Part shown: piece after piece, positions 25,205 through 32,565 of the stretch
How positions within the stretch are numbered: the first letter of the stretch is position 1
Layout: each line of letters starts with the position of its first letter
NCBI GenBank assembly: GCA_964542875.1
Contig: CAZIWA010000001.1
Location: 50,780-114,779 of the forward strand
Source: CAZGOM01 sp964542875
Lineage (GTDB): Bacteria > Planctomycetota > Phycisphaerae > Phycisphaerales > Phycisphaeraceae
Length of the DNA: 64,000 nt
Reading direction: 5' to 3'
Program-made: the position numbers and the translations under genes
Notes under the pieces: model-generated
Told to the model about the DNA's origin: nothing
Database searches by the model: none
What the model saw: the letters and a program-made list of their open reading frames with translations, nothing else

Positions 25205-25824
25205 TCGGGGTTCGGCAAAGAATGACTGACAAATACGCCCTTGTCTTCATCCTGATCGAGCCGACTGAATTCCGTTCCAATGGCGTATTGGTATTTGCGC
25301 TTCTTTGTTTTATCTCGCTCAATAACTTCGTCAACTTGACGAAGCACGAGTTGTGCTATCCGGATACCTGGATAGAGTTCAAGCGGGACAGTACCTACGT
25401 TTGATAGTTCAAGCGTGATGGCACCATGAAAGTCGGGTTCGATTGAAGTGGCGGTTGCGATTTGAAGACCGACTCGGGCCCAGGAAGAGCGGCCTTCAAT
25501 TTGTCCTTCAACATCAGCAGGAATTTTGAGGTATTCGATCGTACACCCAAGTGCCAGTGTGCCCGGGTGGAGCACGAATTTTTCGTCATAACGAACGATC
25601 TGGCGATGCTGAAGGCGATGGAGGTCGTTTCGTGTGACAGTGCGCTGGTTGAAAGCGCTGGCGGCATGCATTCGAAAGACGATGAATTGATTGGCCAGAC
25701 GCAGATCAATGGAGATCGCCCCAATCTGATCCTTGGATAGCAGTGGCGTAACAATCAAACGCTTGAGGGCTGACTTTTCAGAGCGCATTCGACGGATGAT
25801 TTCAGTTCTTCCGAGTGTTGGCAT
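25201..25824 (-). CDS. dcd: dCTP deaminase / dUTPase-family protein
   Basis: A 207-residue protein of the trimeric dCTP deaminase/dUTPase fold. Key residues fit dCTP deaminase: QIEGRSSWARVGL (~108-120) and GAITLELSNVG, where the Glu (~139) matches the catalytic Glu of dCTP deaminases; the N-terminal GAISIDLRL is also typical. The product would be dUTP from dCTP (or dUMP in bifunctional forms). Base composition is more AT-rich than the flanks. Its start overlaps the end of the HEXXH gene by 23 bp on the same strand, implying translational coupling. This fold differs from the Zn-dependent deaminases of known phage-defence dCTP deaminases. Confidence 0.88.
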   Translation of the reverse strand: MPTLGRTEIIRRMRSEKSALKRLIVTPLLSKDQIGAISIDLRLANQFIVFRMHAASAFNQRTVTRNDLHRLQHRQIVRYDEKFVLHPGTLALGCTIEYLKIPADVEGQIEGRSSWARVGLQIATATSIEPDFHGAITLELSNVGTVPLELYPGIRIAQLVLRQVDEVIERDKTKKRKYQYAIGTEFSRLDQDEDKGVFVSHSLPNPD

Positions 25825-27391
25825 TTTTCACATCTTGCCCGGGTACGTAGATTTTTCGTACGTGACTGGACTCGATGCCTCTAAGGGTAAGTTTGAAAAG
25901 TTGAACGTAGTCTTCGGGTGTGCCCCAGCCTTTTTTGGTGGCGAGCCAGTAGTATTTTGCAGTCCAAGCAGCGTTGAAGATGTCTGGAAGTTCTGCAGTG
26001 ATAGGGTTTAGGCAATGACCAGTTTCATTGGGAGGAATCCCAGCAGCGATTCGCTCTACCAGTTCGCCGATAATAGCAATGCGGTTATCAATTCGATATG
26101 CATGAGCGAGCCCATCGTAGGAAAGAGTGGAAGAGGGATCAGAGTGGGGCTTGCCTTTTTGTCCTGGCCCGGCGTGTCGAGATGAACTTTGCTCTAAAGT
26201 TTTAAAGACCTCTTTTAATAGATTGGGAAATACTTTTTCGACAACTCTACGGGCATATCGAAAAGACGGATCGACATCCATTCGTCGATTACACATTTCG
26301 ATCAGAGCTGGTTCTTGATTGTGACTGATGATCGATTGTAGGCGACCAAAGTAGGGTTCAAGGTAATGATTGTGTTTAGATGATTTTGTTTCAAAATGTT
26401 TTTGTGCTTCATTAACTTGACTCGAAAGCATACTTGTGAGTTTGACAAGGCGGTAAGTGTTTGGTGGGTGGGACTCACAGTAAAAATCGGGATCTGATGG
26501 TAAGACAAATTCTGTCAAGGTTAAGAGATATGCAGGGCCAAGAAGGTAAGCACCAACAGCATCGCTGAGAAATTCGCCAAGCCAGCATTGGATTACTTTT
26601 CTGGTCAGATCAACATTTACCGCTTCTGGGCCGTATGGTTCTTTGGTTTGTTTCGTTTCTTCTTCCGGCTGGGATGCACTGGTTGCACCTTGCCTGATTT
26701 TGAGTTCATTTTCGTTCCAATACCTGCCTAAAAAGTCAATTACTGCGGATCGGGCGAGGATATGGCCCACCTCATGTGCCCAAGCGGCGTGCATGAGAAC
26801 GTTTAAGCGCTCGACCCGTGGAAACGAGACGCAGTAGATGGGTTGCTCGAAGCGAGTAATTTCCTCATCGTCTGGAGTTTTATCTGGATTGACAACGGCT
26901 TCCCATGCTTTTTCGCCTAGACCAAGTTTGTCTTTGTTGTCTTTATCTTCGATCCAAATCTTGTAGTCGTCTACGAGATTGTGGCCGATGTCATATGCGT
27001 AACTCCATTGTGGACGCACAATGAAATGCACTTCCTTGTTGATCTGTCGCTTTAAAAATCCTTCGATTGCCTGGATAAGACTCCAAGGTGTGTGCTCAGT
27101 TTTGGAGCGTTCCACATAGCGTAAATGGCTGGCGACATCATCTAAAAATCGATCAAGCAGGTGGAAGCGCGAGAGACCGACGTTGTCTACCCGGGAATGA
27201 ACCATTTTGGCAATATTGCGTATGGTTCTGGAAAGCCGAAGAGGAGTCGGAGTCGGATAATCCTCTTTGCACTCTTCGAGGAGTTGAGCCAAGTGTTCGA
27301 TGCTTTTCGCGCGTCTTTTAAATTCCAGGCGCATTGTTCGTAAACGCCATGTGTCCCAATTCTCCACTACAGCGGACTTGTGTTCACCCAT
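25802..27391 (-). CDS. Uncharacterised protein with HEXXH metalloprotease-like motif
   Basis: A 529-residue soluble protein of unknown family. A zinc-protease-like signature is visible: H206-E-V-G-H210 in HAAWAHEVGHILARS, then E273 and D277 in GEFLSDAVGAYLLGP about 63 residues later, an arrangement like gluzincins. The first ~120 residues are helical, and the region 235-255 is low-complexity (ATSASQPEEETKQTKE). The AT-rich composition differs from the flanks. It overlaps dcd downstream by 23 bp, so the two are one unit. No clear ribosome site precedes ATG 27391. Peptidase activity is inferred from the motif only. Confidence 0.7.
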   Translation of the reverse strand: MGEHKSAVVENWDTWRLRTMRLEFKRRAKSIEHLAQLLEECKEDYPTPTPLRLSRTIRNIAKMVHSRVDNVGLSRFHLLDRFLDDVASHLRYVERSKTEHTPWSLIQAIEGFLKRQINKEVHFIVRPQWSYAYDIGHNLVDDYKIWIEDKDNKDKLGLGEKAWEAVVNPDKTPDDEEITRFEQPIYCVSFPRVERLNVLMHAAWAHEVGHILARSAVIDFLGRYWNENELKIRQGATSASQPEEETKQTKEPYGPEAVNVDLTRKVIQCWLGEFLSDAVGAYLLGPAYLLTLTEFVLPSDPDFYCESHPPNTYRLVKLTSMLSSQVNEAQKHFETKSSKHNHYLEPYFGRLQSIISHNQEPALIEMCNRRMDVDPSFRYARRVVEKVFPNLLKEVFKTLEQSSSRHAGPGQKGKPHSDPSSTLSYDGLAHAYRIDNRIAIIGELVERIAAGIPPNETGHCLNPITAELPDIFNAAWTAKYYWLATKKGWGTPEDYVQLFKLTLRGIESSHVRKIYVPGQDVKNANTRKN

Positions 27392-27450
27392 GGGGAAATA
27401 TTCTGCTTAAGATATGAGCCGGAATTCTTGAGTGAAGTATAACCAGAGAA

Positions 27451-27480
27451 AAGCCGATTCGCGAACGAATCGGCTTTTTA
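27451..27480 (-). terminator. Strong hairpin terminator (both directions possible)
   Basis: AAGCCGATTCG (27451-27461) and CGAATCGGCTT (27466-27476) form a perfect 11-bp stem with a 4-base loop, with A/T runs on both sides. It lies just past the stop of the 152-residue gene and upstream of the HEXXH gene, so the two are probably separate transcripts. Confidence 0.85.
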
Positions 27481-27493
27481 GTGGATTTTAGAA

Positions 27494-27952
27494 TTAAAAT
27501 GATCTACGCATGCGCATTTTATGGCTATCAGCCACCATTGCATTAGATAGGGCGCGTGAGAGTTGTTGCAAGAAAAGTATGCCCAGGTTTTTGTCGTTGG
27601 GGCTCTGGTTTGCCTTGTCATCACTTATTTCGTCATAAAATCTGCCCAGAAAGTCAAAGATTTGCTGGTCGGAACTGTAGCCTTGTTCGCTGAAATCGTG
27701 CTTGATAAAAAGCAGGACATCGCAAAACACCGGGCGAACAATCGAAGCCCTGAGCGCATATTTTCTTTGTGTTTCTTTGGAGAGGTTGCCTGGATTGTTC
27801 CAGTCGATGACGCGTAGGAAGTTGGCGCACTCGGCAAGTTGGTTTCGTTCTCTTCTAGAAAGCGGTTCCTCTTTCCCCAAGAGGTCCAGTGCTGTAAGGA
27901 ATTGGTCTGCCGCTTCCAAAAAAACCATTGAATCAGACGAAGTAATGCTCAT
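27494..27952 (-). CDS. Uncharacterised 152-residue helical protein
   Basis: Predicted soluble and helical (ECANFLRVIDWNNPGNLS, FCDVLLFIKHDFSEQG, LFLQQLSRALSNAMVADSH), with an acidic middle and basic C-terminus (KMRMRRSF). No family is recognised and no HTH was seen. AGGAGG (27960-27965) lies seven bases before ATG 27952, a strong ribosome site. It is the first gene of the AT-rich island in the direction of transcription, ahead of the HEXXH and dcd genes. Two palindromes lie upstream. Function unknown. Confidence 0.7.
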   Translation of the reverse strand: MSITSSDSMVFLEAADQFLTALDLLGKEEPLSRRERNQLAECANFLRVIDWNNPGNLSKETQRKYALRASIVRPVFCDVLLFIKHDFSEQGYSSDQQIFDFLGRFYDEISDDKANQSPNDKNLGILFLQQLSRALSNAMVADSHKMRMRRSF

Positions 27953-28447
27953 TTAGAGTCCTCCTGGGTAACCCAGTTCAAGCGGACGTTGGCTGACGCG
28001 CCGGCGATTACACTGTGTAACATGTCGCGATTTGCCTCGATCCCGGAATAGTGGAATATCTGCAACACTTATACAGTGTTTGTCGTCATTTGAAGTACGT
28101 TAGCTTGAAAAGTCCCTTCAAGATTCAAAAAGTCAAGTTCGGAAAGGGTGATTTTTTGTGATCTCGAGTGGGTGTTTTCTTGTGGTAATTGTTATAGTAT
28201 ACCGGTTGGACTCTAGATTTCTATACTTTGTTTATGGTTTTTCGGTGAAACATCCTTTATATTTTTGTTTATATTTATAGGACATTTGAAAATAATGGGT
28301 TTAAATAACCGATGATTTTATCGTTTTATTCTATTTTTAGCGAAGAAAAATGGAATGAGATGGGGCTTAATGAAACATGGCTAAAACCTAGCAATTTTGC
28401 GTTCTCCACAGGAATCGAGCGTGAAATAAACCAGATATGAACATTGT
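27953..28447. other. AT-rich non-coding stretch with two palindromes
   Basis: This 495-bp stretch has no convincing gene. It contains TTACACTGTGTAA (28008-28020), a perfect 6-bp inverted repeat around one base, and AACACT-tatac-AGTGTT (28064-28080). Both share an ACACT/AGTGT core and lie 56-128 bp upstream of the 152-residue gene. From about 28190 the sequence is strongly AT-rich (TTATAGTATACC, TTTATATTTTTG) and may hold promoters. It looks foreign to the flanking GC-rich DNA. Confidence 0.55.
28008..28080 (-). promoter_or_regulatory. Paired operator-like palindromes upstream of the island's first gene
   Basis: TTACAC-T-GTGTAA and AACACT-tatac-AGTGTT, 58 bp apart centre to centre, share half-sites. 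The ACACT..AGTGT pattern loosely resembles NrdR boxes that control deoxynucleotide genes, but spacing and length differ, so that reading is weak. They may be sites for a repressor encoded elsewhere. Confidence 0.4.
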
Positions 28448-29557
28448 TCACCACGTACGAGAGTCTGGCACAGGGAGCCACTTGCCGGCCTTGGAGATGG
28501 ATTCCTGGCTGATAAGGCCGGGGAGGGTCATGTCCATGGCTTCATGAATGCCGATGGGGGTGGGGCGGATGCCGAGGATGGCGTCGGAGAAGTCCAGGAG
28601 CTGGATGAGATCGCTTCCGCCGTGGCCGGCGTGCTGGGCAGCTTGTTCGTGGCGCTTCCAGTTTTCAGGGAGGAACTCGCTGGAGAGGGTTTCCAGATCG
28701 AGCCATTGGCCAGAGCCGCGGGAGCGGGATTTGAGCCAGACGCGGTCACGTTCGCCCCAGGCGCGGCCGGATTCGAAGCAGCCGTCGGTGCCCTGGAGGT
28801 GATAGTTGGCGGCGTTTTCCGGGCGGTTGGAGAGCATGTCGACGCGGATTTTGATCAGACCGCCTGACTGCATTTTGCAGAGCATGACACAGGAGGTTTC
28901 GTTTTCGTATTTATCGCCGCGCGGGTCGGTGTATTGACGGCCGGAGCCTGCGCAGGTGACGGAGGCGACGCGATCGCTGGGCATCCACTGGAGGATGGGG
29001 CCGAGGCTGTGGGTGCCGTAGGTGATGCCGTTGACGCCGGTCTGCCATTTTCTGCGCCAGGGGGTGAGCTCATTGCGGGCTTTGAGTTCGTGGATGTACT
29101 CGCCTTCAGCATAGTAGGGAGTGCCGAAGAGCCCGCGTTTAACCATTTGGGCGATGACCTGGTTGGTGCGGTAGTAGTTGCAATTTTCCGCCATCATGTA
29201 GATGGCTTTGGAAGCCTTGCACGCTTGGACGAGCTTTTTGCATTCCTTGATGGAGACGCCAGCGGTGACTTCGCTGAGGGTGTGAATTCCGCGTTTTAAG
29301 GCGGCGATGGATTGAGGCACGTGGAAGTGCATTGGGGTACCGATGATCACGGCGTGGATGTCGCCTTGATCGAGCATGGCTTCATAGTCGGTGAAGGGCA
29401 GGACATCGCCGCCGAAGTTGCGAGCGGCGGCGGTGGCTGCCTGTTGGTCAAGATCGCAGATGGCGTGGAGTCTGAACGTGCCGAGGGACTCGAGCGCGTT
29501 TTTGAAGGACGCCCCGCGGGTGCCTGCGCCGACGATGGCGAGATTGAGTTGTTTCAT
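28448..29557 (-). CDS. Gfo/Idh/MocA-family oxidoreductase (downstream tandem copy)
   Basis: A 369-residue NAD(P)-dependent sugar dehydrogenase-like protein. The Rossmann start is LAIVGAGTRGASF, with ICDLD at the end of strand 2 and IIGTPMHFHVPQSI next. The usual EKP of the family reads SEVTAG here. The second domain contains GEYIHEL and YGTHSLGPILQW (conserved His). It is a close paralogue of the next gene upstream (29570-30691), 12 bp apart, and the last ~25 residues are identical. Substrate unknown, probably a cyclitol or sugar derivative. Confidence 0.92.
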   Translation of the reverse strand: MKQLNLAIVGAGTRGASFKNALESLGTFRLHAICDLDQQAATAAARNFGGDVLPFTDYEAMLDQGDIHAVIIGTPMHFHVPQSIAALKRGIHTLSEVTAGVSIKECKKLVQACKASKAIYMMAENCNYYRTNQVIAQMVKRGLFGTPYYAEGEYIHELKARNELTPWRRKWQTGVNGITYGTHSLGPILQWMPSDRVASVTCAGSGRQYTDPRGDKYENETSCVMLCKMQSGGLIKIRVDMLSNRPENAANYHLQGTDGCFESGRAWGERDRVWLKSRSRGSGQWLDLETLSSEFLPENWKRHEQAAQHAGHGGSDLIQLLDFSDAILGIRPTPIGIHEAMDMTLPGLISQESISKAGKWLPVPDSRTW

Positions 29558-29569
29558 GTGCCGCCAGGT

Positions 29570-30691
29570 TTACCAGGTACGAGAGTCGGGGACAGGGAGC
29601 CACTTGCCGGCCTTGGAGATGGATTCCTGGCTGATAAGGCCGGGGAGGGTCATGTCCATGGCTTCGTGGATGCCGATGGGGGTGGGGCGGACGCGGGTGA
29701 TGGCGTCGGAGAAGTCCAGGAGTTCGATGAGGTCGCCGCCGCCATGGCCGGCGCGCTTGGCGGCCTGTTCGAAGCGCTTCCAATAATCAGGCATGAATTC
29801 CTGGGAGAGGGTTTCCAGATCGAGCCATTGCTCGGTGCCTCGGGAGCGAGATTTGAGCCAGACGCGGTTGCGTTCGCCCCAGGCGCGGCCGGATTCATAG
29901 CAGCCATCGGTGCCCTGAAGCTGGTAATTGGTCATGTTGTGGGGGCGGTCGGAGAGCATGTCGACGCGGATTTTGACCAAGCCGCCGGAAACCATTTTGC
30001 AGAGCATGACGCAGGAGGCTTCGTTTTCGTATTTTTCACCATGGGGGTCGGTGAACTGCTGTCCGGAGCCTGCACCGGTGACGGAGGCGACGCGGTCGCC
30101 GGGCATCCATTGGAGGATGGGGCCAAGGCTGTGGGTGCCGTAAGTGATGCCGTTGACGCCGGTCTGCCATTTGCGACGCCACTTGGTGATCTCATTCAAG
30201 CCTTTGAGCTCGTGGATGTATTCACCTTCGGCGTAGTAGGGGGTGCCGAAGAGACCGCGTTTAACCATTTCCTTGATGACCTGGTTGGACTGCATATAGG
30301 TGTAATTTTCTGCCATCATGTAAACAGCTTTGGATGCCTTACAGGTCTGGACGAGCTGCTTGCATTCCTTGACGGAGACGCCCGCGGTCACTTCGCTGAG
30401 CACATGTATGCCGCGTTTGATGGCGGCGATGGACTGGGGGACGTGGAAGTGCATGGGGGTGCCGACGATGACGGCGTGGACGTCACCTTGATCGAGCATG
30501 GTTTCGTAGTCGGTGAAGGTGAGGATGTCGCCGCCGAGGTCTTTGGCGGTGCGGGCAAGGCCTTCGGGGTTGACGTCGCAGATGGCGTGAAGCTTGAAGG
30601 TGCCGACGGCTTCAAGGGCACGGCGGAAGGAGCCGCCTCGGCCTGCTGCGCCGACGATGCCGAGGTTGATCTTCTTGGGGGATTTGGCCAT
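29570..30691 (-). CDS. Gfo/Idh/MocA-family oxidoreductase (upstream tandem copy)
   Basis: A 373-residue paralogue of the gene at 28448-29557, with the same motifs: LGIVGAAGRGGSF (NAD(P) binding), ICDVNPEGLA, VGTPMHFHVPQSI, LSEVTAGVS in place of EKP, GEYIHELKG and YGTHSLGPILQW. The identity between the copies is high along the full length (roughly 70 percent by eye) and nearly complete at the 3' end, even at the DNA level. It is preceded six bases upstream by the DHFR-like gene on the same strand, so the three genes look like one operon. Confidence 0.92.
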   Translation of the reverse strand: MAKSPKKINLGIVGAAGRGGSFRRALEAVGTFKLHAICDVNPEGLARTAKDLGGDILTFTDYETMLDQGDVHAVIVGTPMHFHVPQSIAAIKRGIHVLSEVTAGVSVKECKQLVQTCKASKAVYMMAENYTYMQSNQVIKEMVKRGLFGTPYYAEGEYIHELKGLNEITKWRRKWQTGVNGITYGTHSLGPILQWMPGDRVASVTGAGSGQQFTDPHGEKYENEASCVMLCKMVSGGLVKIRVDMLSDRPHNMTNYQLQGTDGCYESGRAWGERNRVWLKSRSRGTEQWLDLETLSQEFMPDYWKRFEQAAKRAGHGGGDLIELLDFSDAITRVRPTPIGIHEAMDMTLPGLISQESISKAGKWLPVPDSRTW

Positions 30692-30697
30692 TTGGGG

Positions 30698-31216
30698 TCA
30701 GTTCCTTTTGTAGGTGAGGCAGACGACGCCGTTGTCGAAGCGTTTTGCGGATTGGTTTACGAGGCTGATGGGTTGATCGGTGGGGCGAAAGAGGGGAATG
30801 CCTTTGCCGAGGATGATGGGGATGGTGTAGAGCTGGAAGGTGTCGATGAGGTCGCGGGCGAGGAACTGCTGAATGATGTCGGTGCCGCCGGTGATCCAGA
30901 CATTTTTGGCGCCTTGAACGCCCATCTGGATGACCAGGCCATCGACGCCGCCGGAGTAGGGAGAGACGCCCGAGTGCGGGTTTTTAATGGGCCGGTGGGT
31001 CATGACGTGGACGACTTTGCCTTCATAGGGCCAGGGGCCGAAGGTGAGGCATTGGTCAAAGGTGTTGCGGCCCATGACGATCCGGTCGATGCCGGCGAGG
31101 AACTGGTTGTAGCCGTAATCGAAGGTTTCAAAGGGCTTGAGCCATTCGACGGAGCCGTCGGGCGTGGCGATGTAACCGTCAAGGCTGGTGGCGATGTAAA
31201 CAATGGTGTGGGGCAT
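30698..31216 (-). CDS. Dihydrofolate reductase-like / RibD C-terminal family protein
   Basis: A 172-residue reductase-fold protein. ATG 31216 is chosen because MPHTIVYIATSLDGYIATPD is the standard N-terminus; the frame is open upstream without family similarity. Conserved landmarks are IVMGRNTFDQCL, KNVWITGGTDIIQQFLA (the NADPH-binding GGT) and a C-terminal VCLTYKR strand. These proteins are a broad DHFR/RibD-like group whose substrates are mostly unknown. It is first in a probable operon with the two tandem oxidoreductases. Confidence 0.88.
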   Translation of the reverse strand: MPHTIVYIATSLDGYIATPDGSVEWLKPFETFDYGYNQFLAGIDRIVMGRNTFDQCLTFGPWPYEGKVVHVMTHRPIKNPHSGVSPYSGGVDGLVIQMGVQGAKNVWITGGTDIIQQFLARDLIDTFQLYTIPIILGKGIPLFRPTDQPISLVNQSAKRFDNGVVCLTYKRN

Positions 31217-31263
31217 GGGCAGAGTGTACGAATTACGGATTTCCGATGGTGAAGCAAGGGTCG

Positions 31264-31312
31264 GAAAAAAAGCCCGGGCGCGCAAGCTGTGCCTGCACGC
31301 CCGGGGCATTTT
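31264..31312 (-). terminator. Terminator between the oxidoreductase at 31353 and the DHFR-like operon
   Basis: GCCCGGGCG (31272-31280) pairs with CGCCCGGGG (31298-31306), with extra pairing inside the loop, flanked by AAAAAAA on the left and ATTTTTG on the right. Read on the minus strand it ends in GGGCTTTTTTT and closes transcription of the upstream oxidoreductase gene. Confidence 0.85.
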
Positions 31313-31352
31313 TGATGGAGATATCGGAAATGTAAGCGATTGTGTAGCGCGA

Positions 31353-32273
31353 TCAGCCCTGGAGGGAAGAGAGCTCGACGGGCTGGCCGTTGTTGGCGCG
31401 GCTGATGTTGCCGGCTTCCATGATCCGGACGACGTCGAGGCTTTCTTCGATCGGGATGGCGGTCTTGCCGTGGGGGAGGGAGGCGAAGACGGCCTTGAGC
31501 AGGCTGGCGTAGTAGGGCTCAGAGCCGGGGACTTCAACGATGGGCTGTACGGCGGCCTTGCGGTAGAGCAGCCCGCCGAAGCCGAGCTTGCAGCCGCGGA
31601 AGCCGGTGAAGCTGGCGATTCGGCCGTCGGCCCATTGCGCGGTGAGGTGGTCGTGAGTGTCGGTGGCGACGCAACGGACGGTTTTGCAGCCGGCGCCCAT
31701 GGCGGTGACCATCATTTCGATGGAGTGGCAGCCGTACCAGAAGAGGCCGGGCTGGGTGGGCTGGAGTTCCATGGGGCCATGGACCTGGATGGAGACGATG
31801 TCGCCGCCGGTGGTGTCCTTAAGGGCGTTGACCAGGCCGGTGAAGTAGCGCAGGGAAGAGGAGGTCATGACGGGGATGTTGTGCTCTTTGGCGAGCTGAG
31901 CGATCCGGTTTGCGTCTTTGTAGGTGGTGGCGAAGGGCTTGTCGATGAAGACGGGTTTTTTGAAGGGGGCGACCTTTTCAAAGAGGGCGCGGTGCACGCG
32001 TCCGTCGACGGCGTTGATGATGACGAGGTCTGCTTCCTGGGCGACTTCTTCGGGGGAGCCGACGATTTTGACGCCGAAGGTGTCGCGGATCTGCGCGGTG
32101 AACTTATCGACGCGGCCGATGGAGGCTTCGAAGTCTGGGGAGCCGCCGGGGAAGCCGACGACGACTTTGCCGCCTGGGACGTGGAACTGGTGGTCGGTTT
32201 TGTTGAGGAGTTCGGTGAAAGCGGGGACGTGCGAGGTATCAAGGCCGATGAGGCCGACTTTCAGGGTGGACAT
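31353..32273 (-). CDS. Gfo/Idh/MocA-family oxidoreductase
   Basis: A 306-residue member of the family, distinct from the tandem pair. ATG 32273 is chosen over 32291 because CGGAG lies six bases before it. The dinucleotide domain starts VGLIGLDTSHVPAF, an unusual form with DTSH in place of the second glycines. PVFIDKPFATTYKDA carries the classic DKP motif and FWYGCHSIEMMV the conserved active-site His. It is divergent from gcvT, with a perfect palindrome between them, and ends at a strong terminator, so it is a single-gene unit. Substrate unknown. Confidence 0.9.
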   Translation of the reverse strand: MSTLKVGLIGLDTSHVPAFTELLNKTDHQFHVPGGKVVVGFPGGSPDFEASIGRVDKFTAQIRDTFGVKIVGSPEEVAQEADLVIINAVDGRVHRALFEKVAPFKKPVFIDKPFATTYKDANRIAQLAKEHNIPVMTSSSLRYFTGLVNALKDTTGGDIVSIQVHGPMELQPTQPGLFWYGCHSIEMMVTAMGAGCKTVRCVATDTHDHLTAQWADGRIASFTGFRGCKLGFGGLLYRKAAVQPIVEVPGSEPYYASLLKAVFASLPHGKTAIPIEESLDVVRIMEAGNISRANNGQPVELSSLQG

Positions 32274-32359
32274 GATGTGCTCCGTTCTCAAAGGGTTGTA
32301 AAGGGGGACGAAAAGTTATATCAGAAGTGGGGCGGGCGTGGAGCGGGATAAAACGCGAA

Positions 32360-32375
32360 AGTTTGACGTCAAACT
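32360..32375. promoter_or_regulatory. Perfect 16-bp palindrome between divergent oxidoreductase and gcvT
   Basis: AGTTTGACGTCAAACT is perfectly self-complementary. It lies 86 bp upstream of the oxidoreductase start and 190 bp upstream of gcvT. Its length and symmetry suit a dimeric repressor site. Confidence 0.5.
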
Positions 32376-32565
32376 AACGGGGTATTTTTGACTGGAATCA
32401 AGAGGATTGCAGATGATTAAGAGGATCAGGAGAAGTGGGAGATTCTTTTGAGGGAATTTGAAGTTTGATTCAGGGTTGGGGTGTGAGGCGCTGAGATTCA
32501 GGCATGGGCTCGCGTTGGTAAACTGTGGGTTCTTGAATCGACTCAAACCCAGAAGGAATCGACCC

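Noticed and set aside
25201..28447. Prophage or insertion sequence in the AT-rich island
   Set aside because: No integrase, transposase, terminal inverted repeats or phage structural genes were seen. The composition shift alone supports only a general acquired-island reading.
29312..31252. 646-codon plus-strand reading frame across the tandem oxidoreductases and the DHFR-like gene
   Set aside because: It is antisense to three recognised genes with intact motifs. Its internal repetition simply reflects the duplicated oxidoreductases.
32291..32565. Glycine riboswitch upstream of gcvT
   Set aside because: The spacer shows no recognisable tandem glycine aptamer. Its features are a palindrome and AT/GA-rich repeats.
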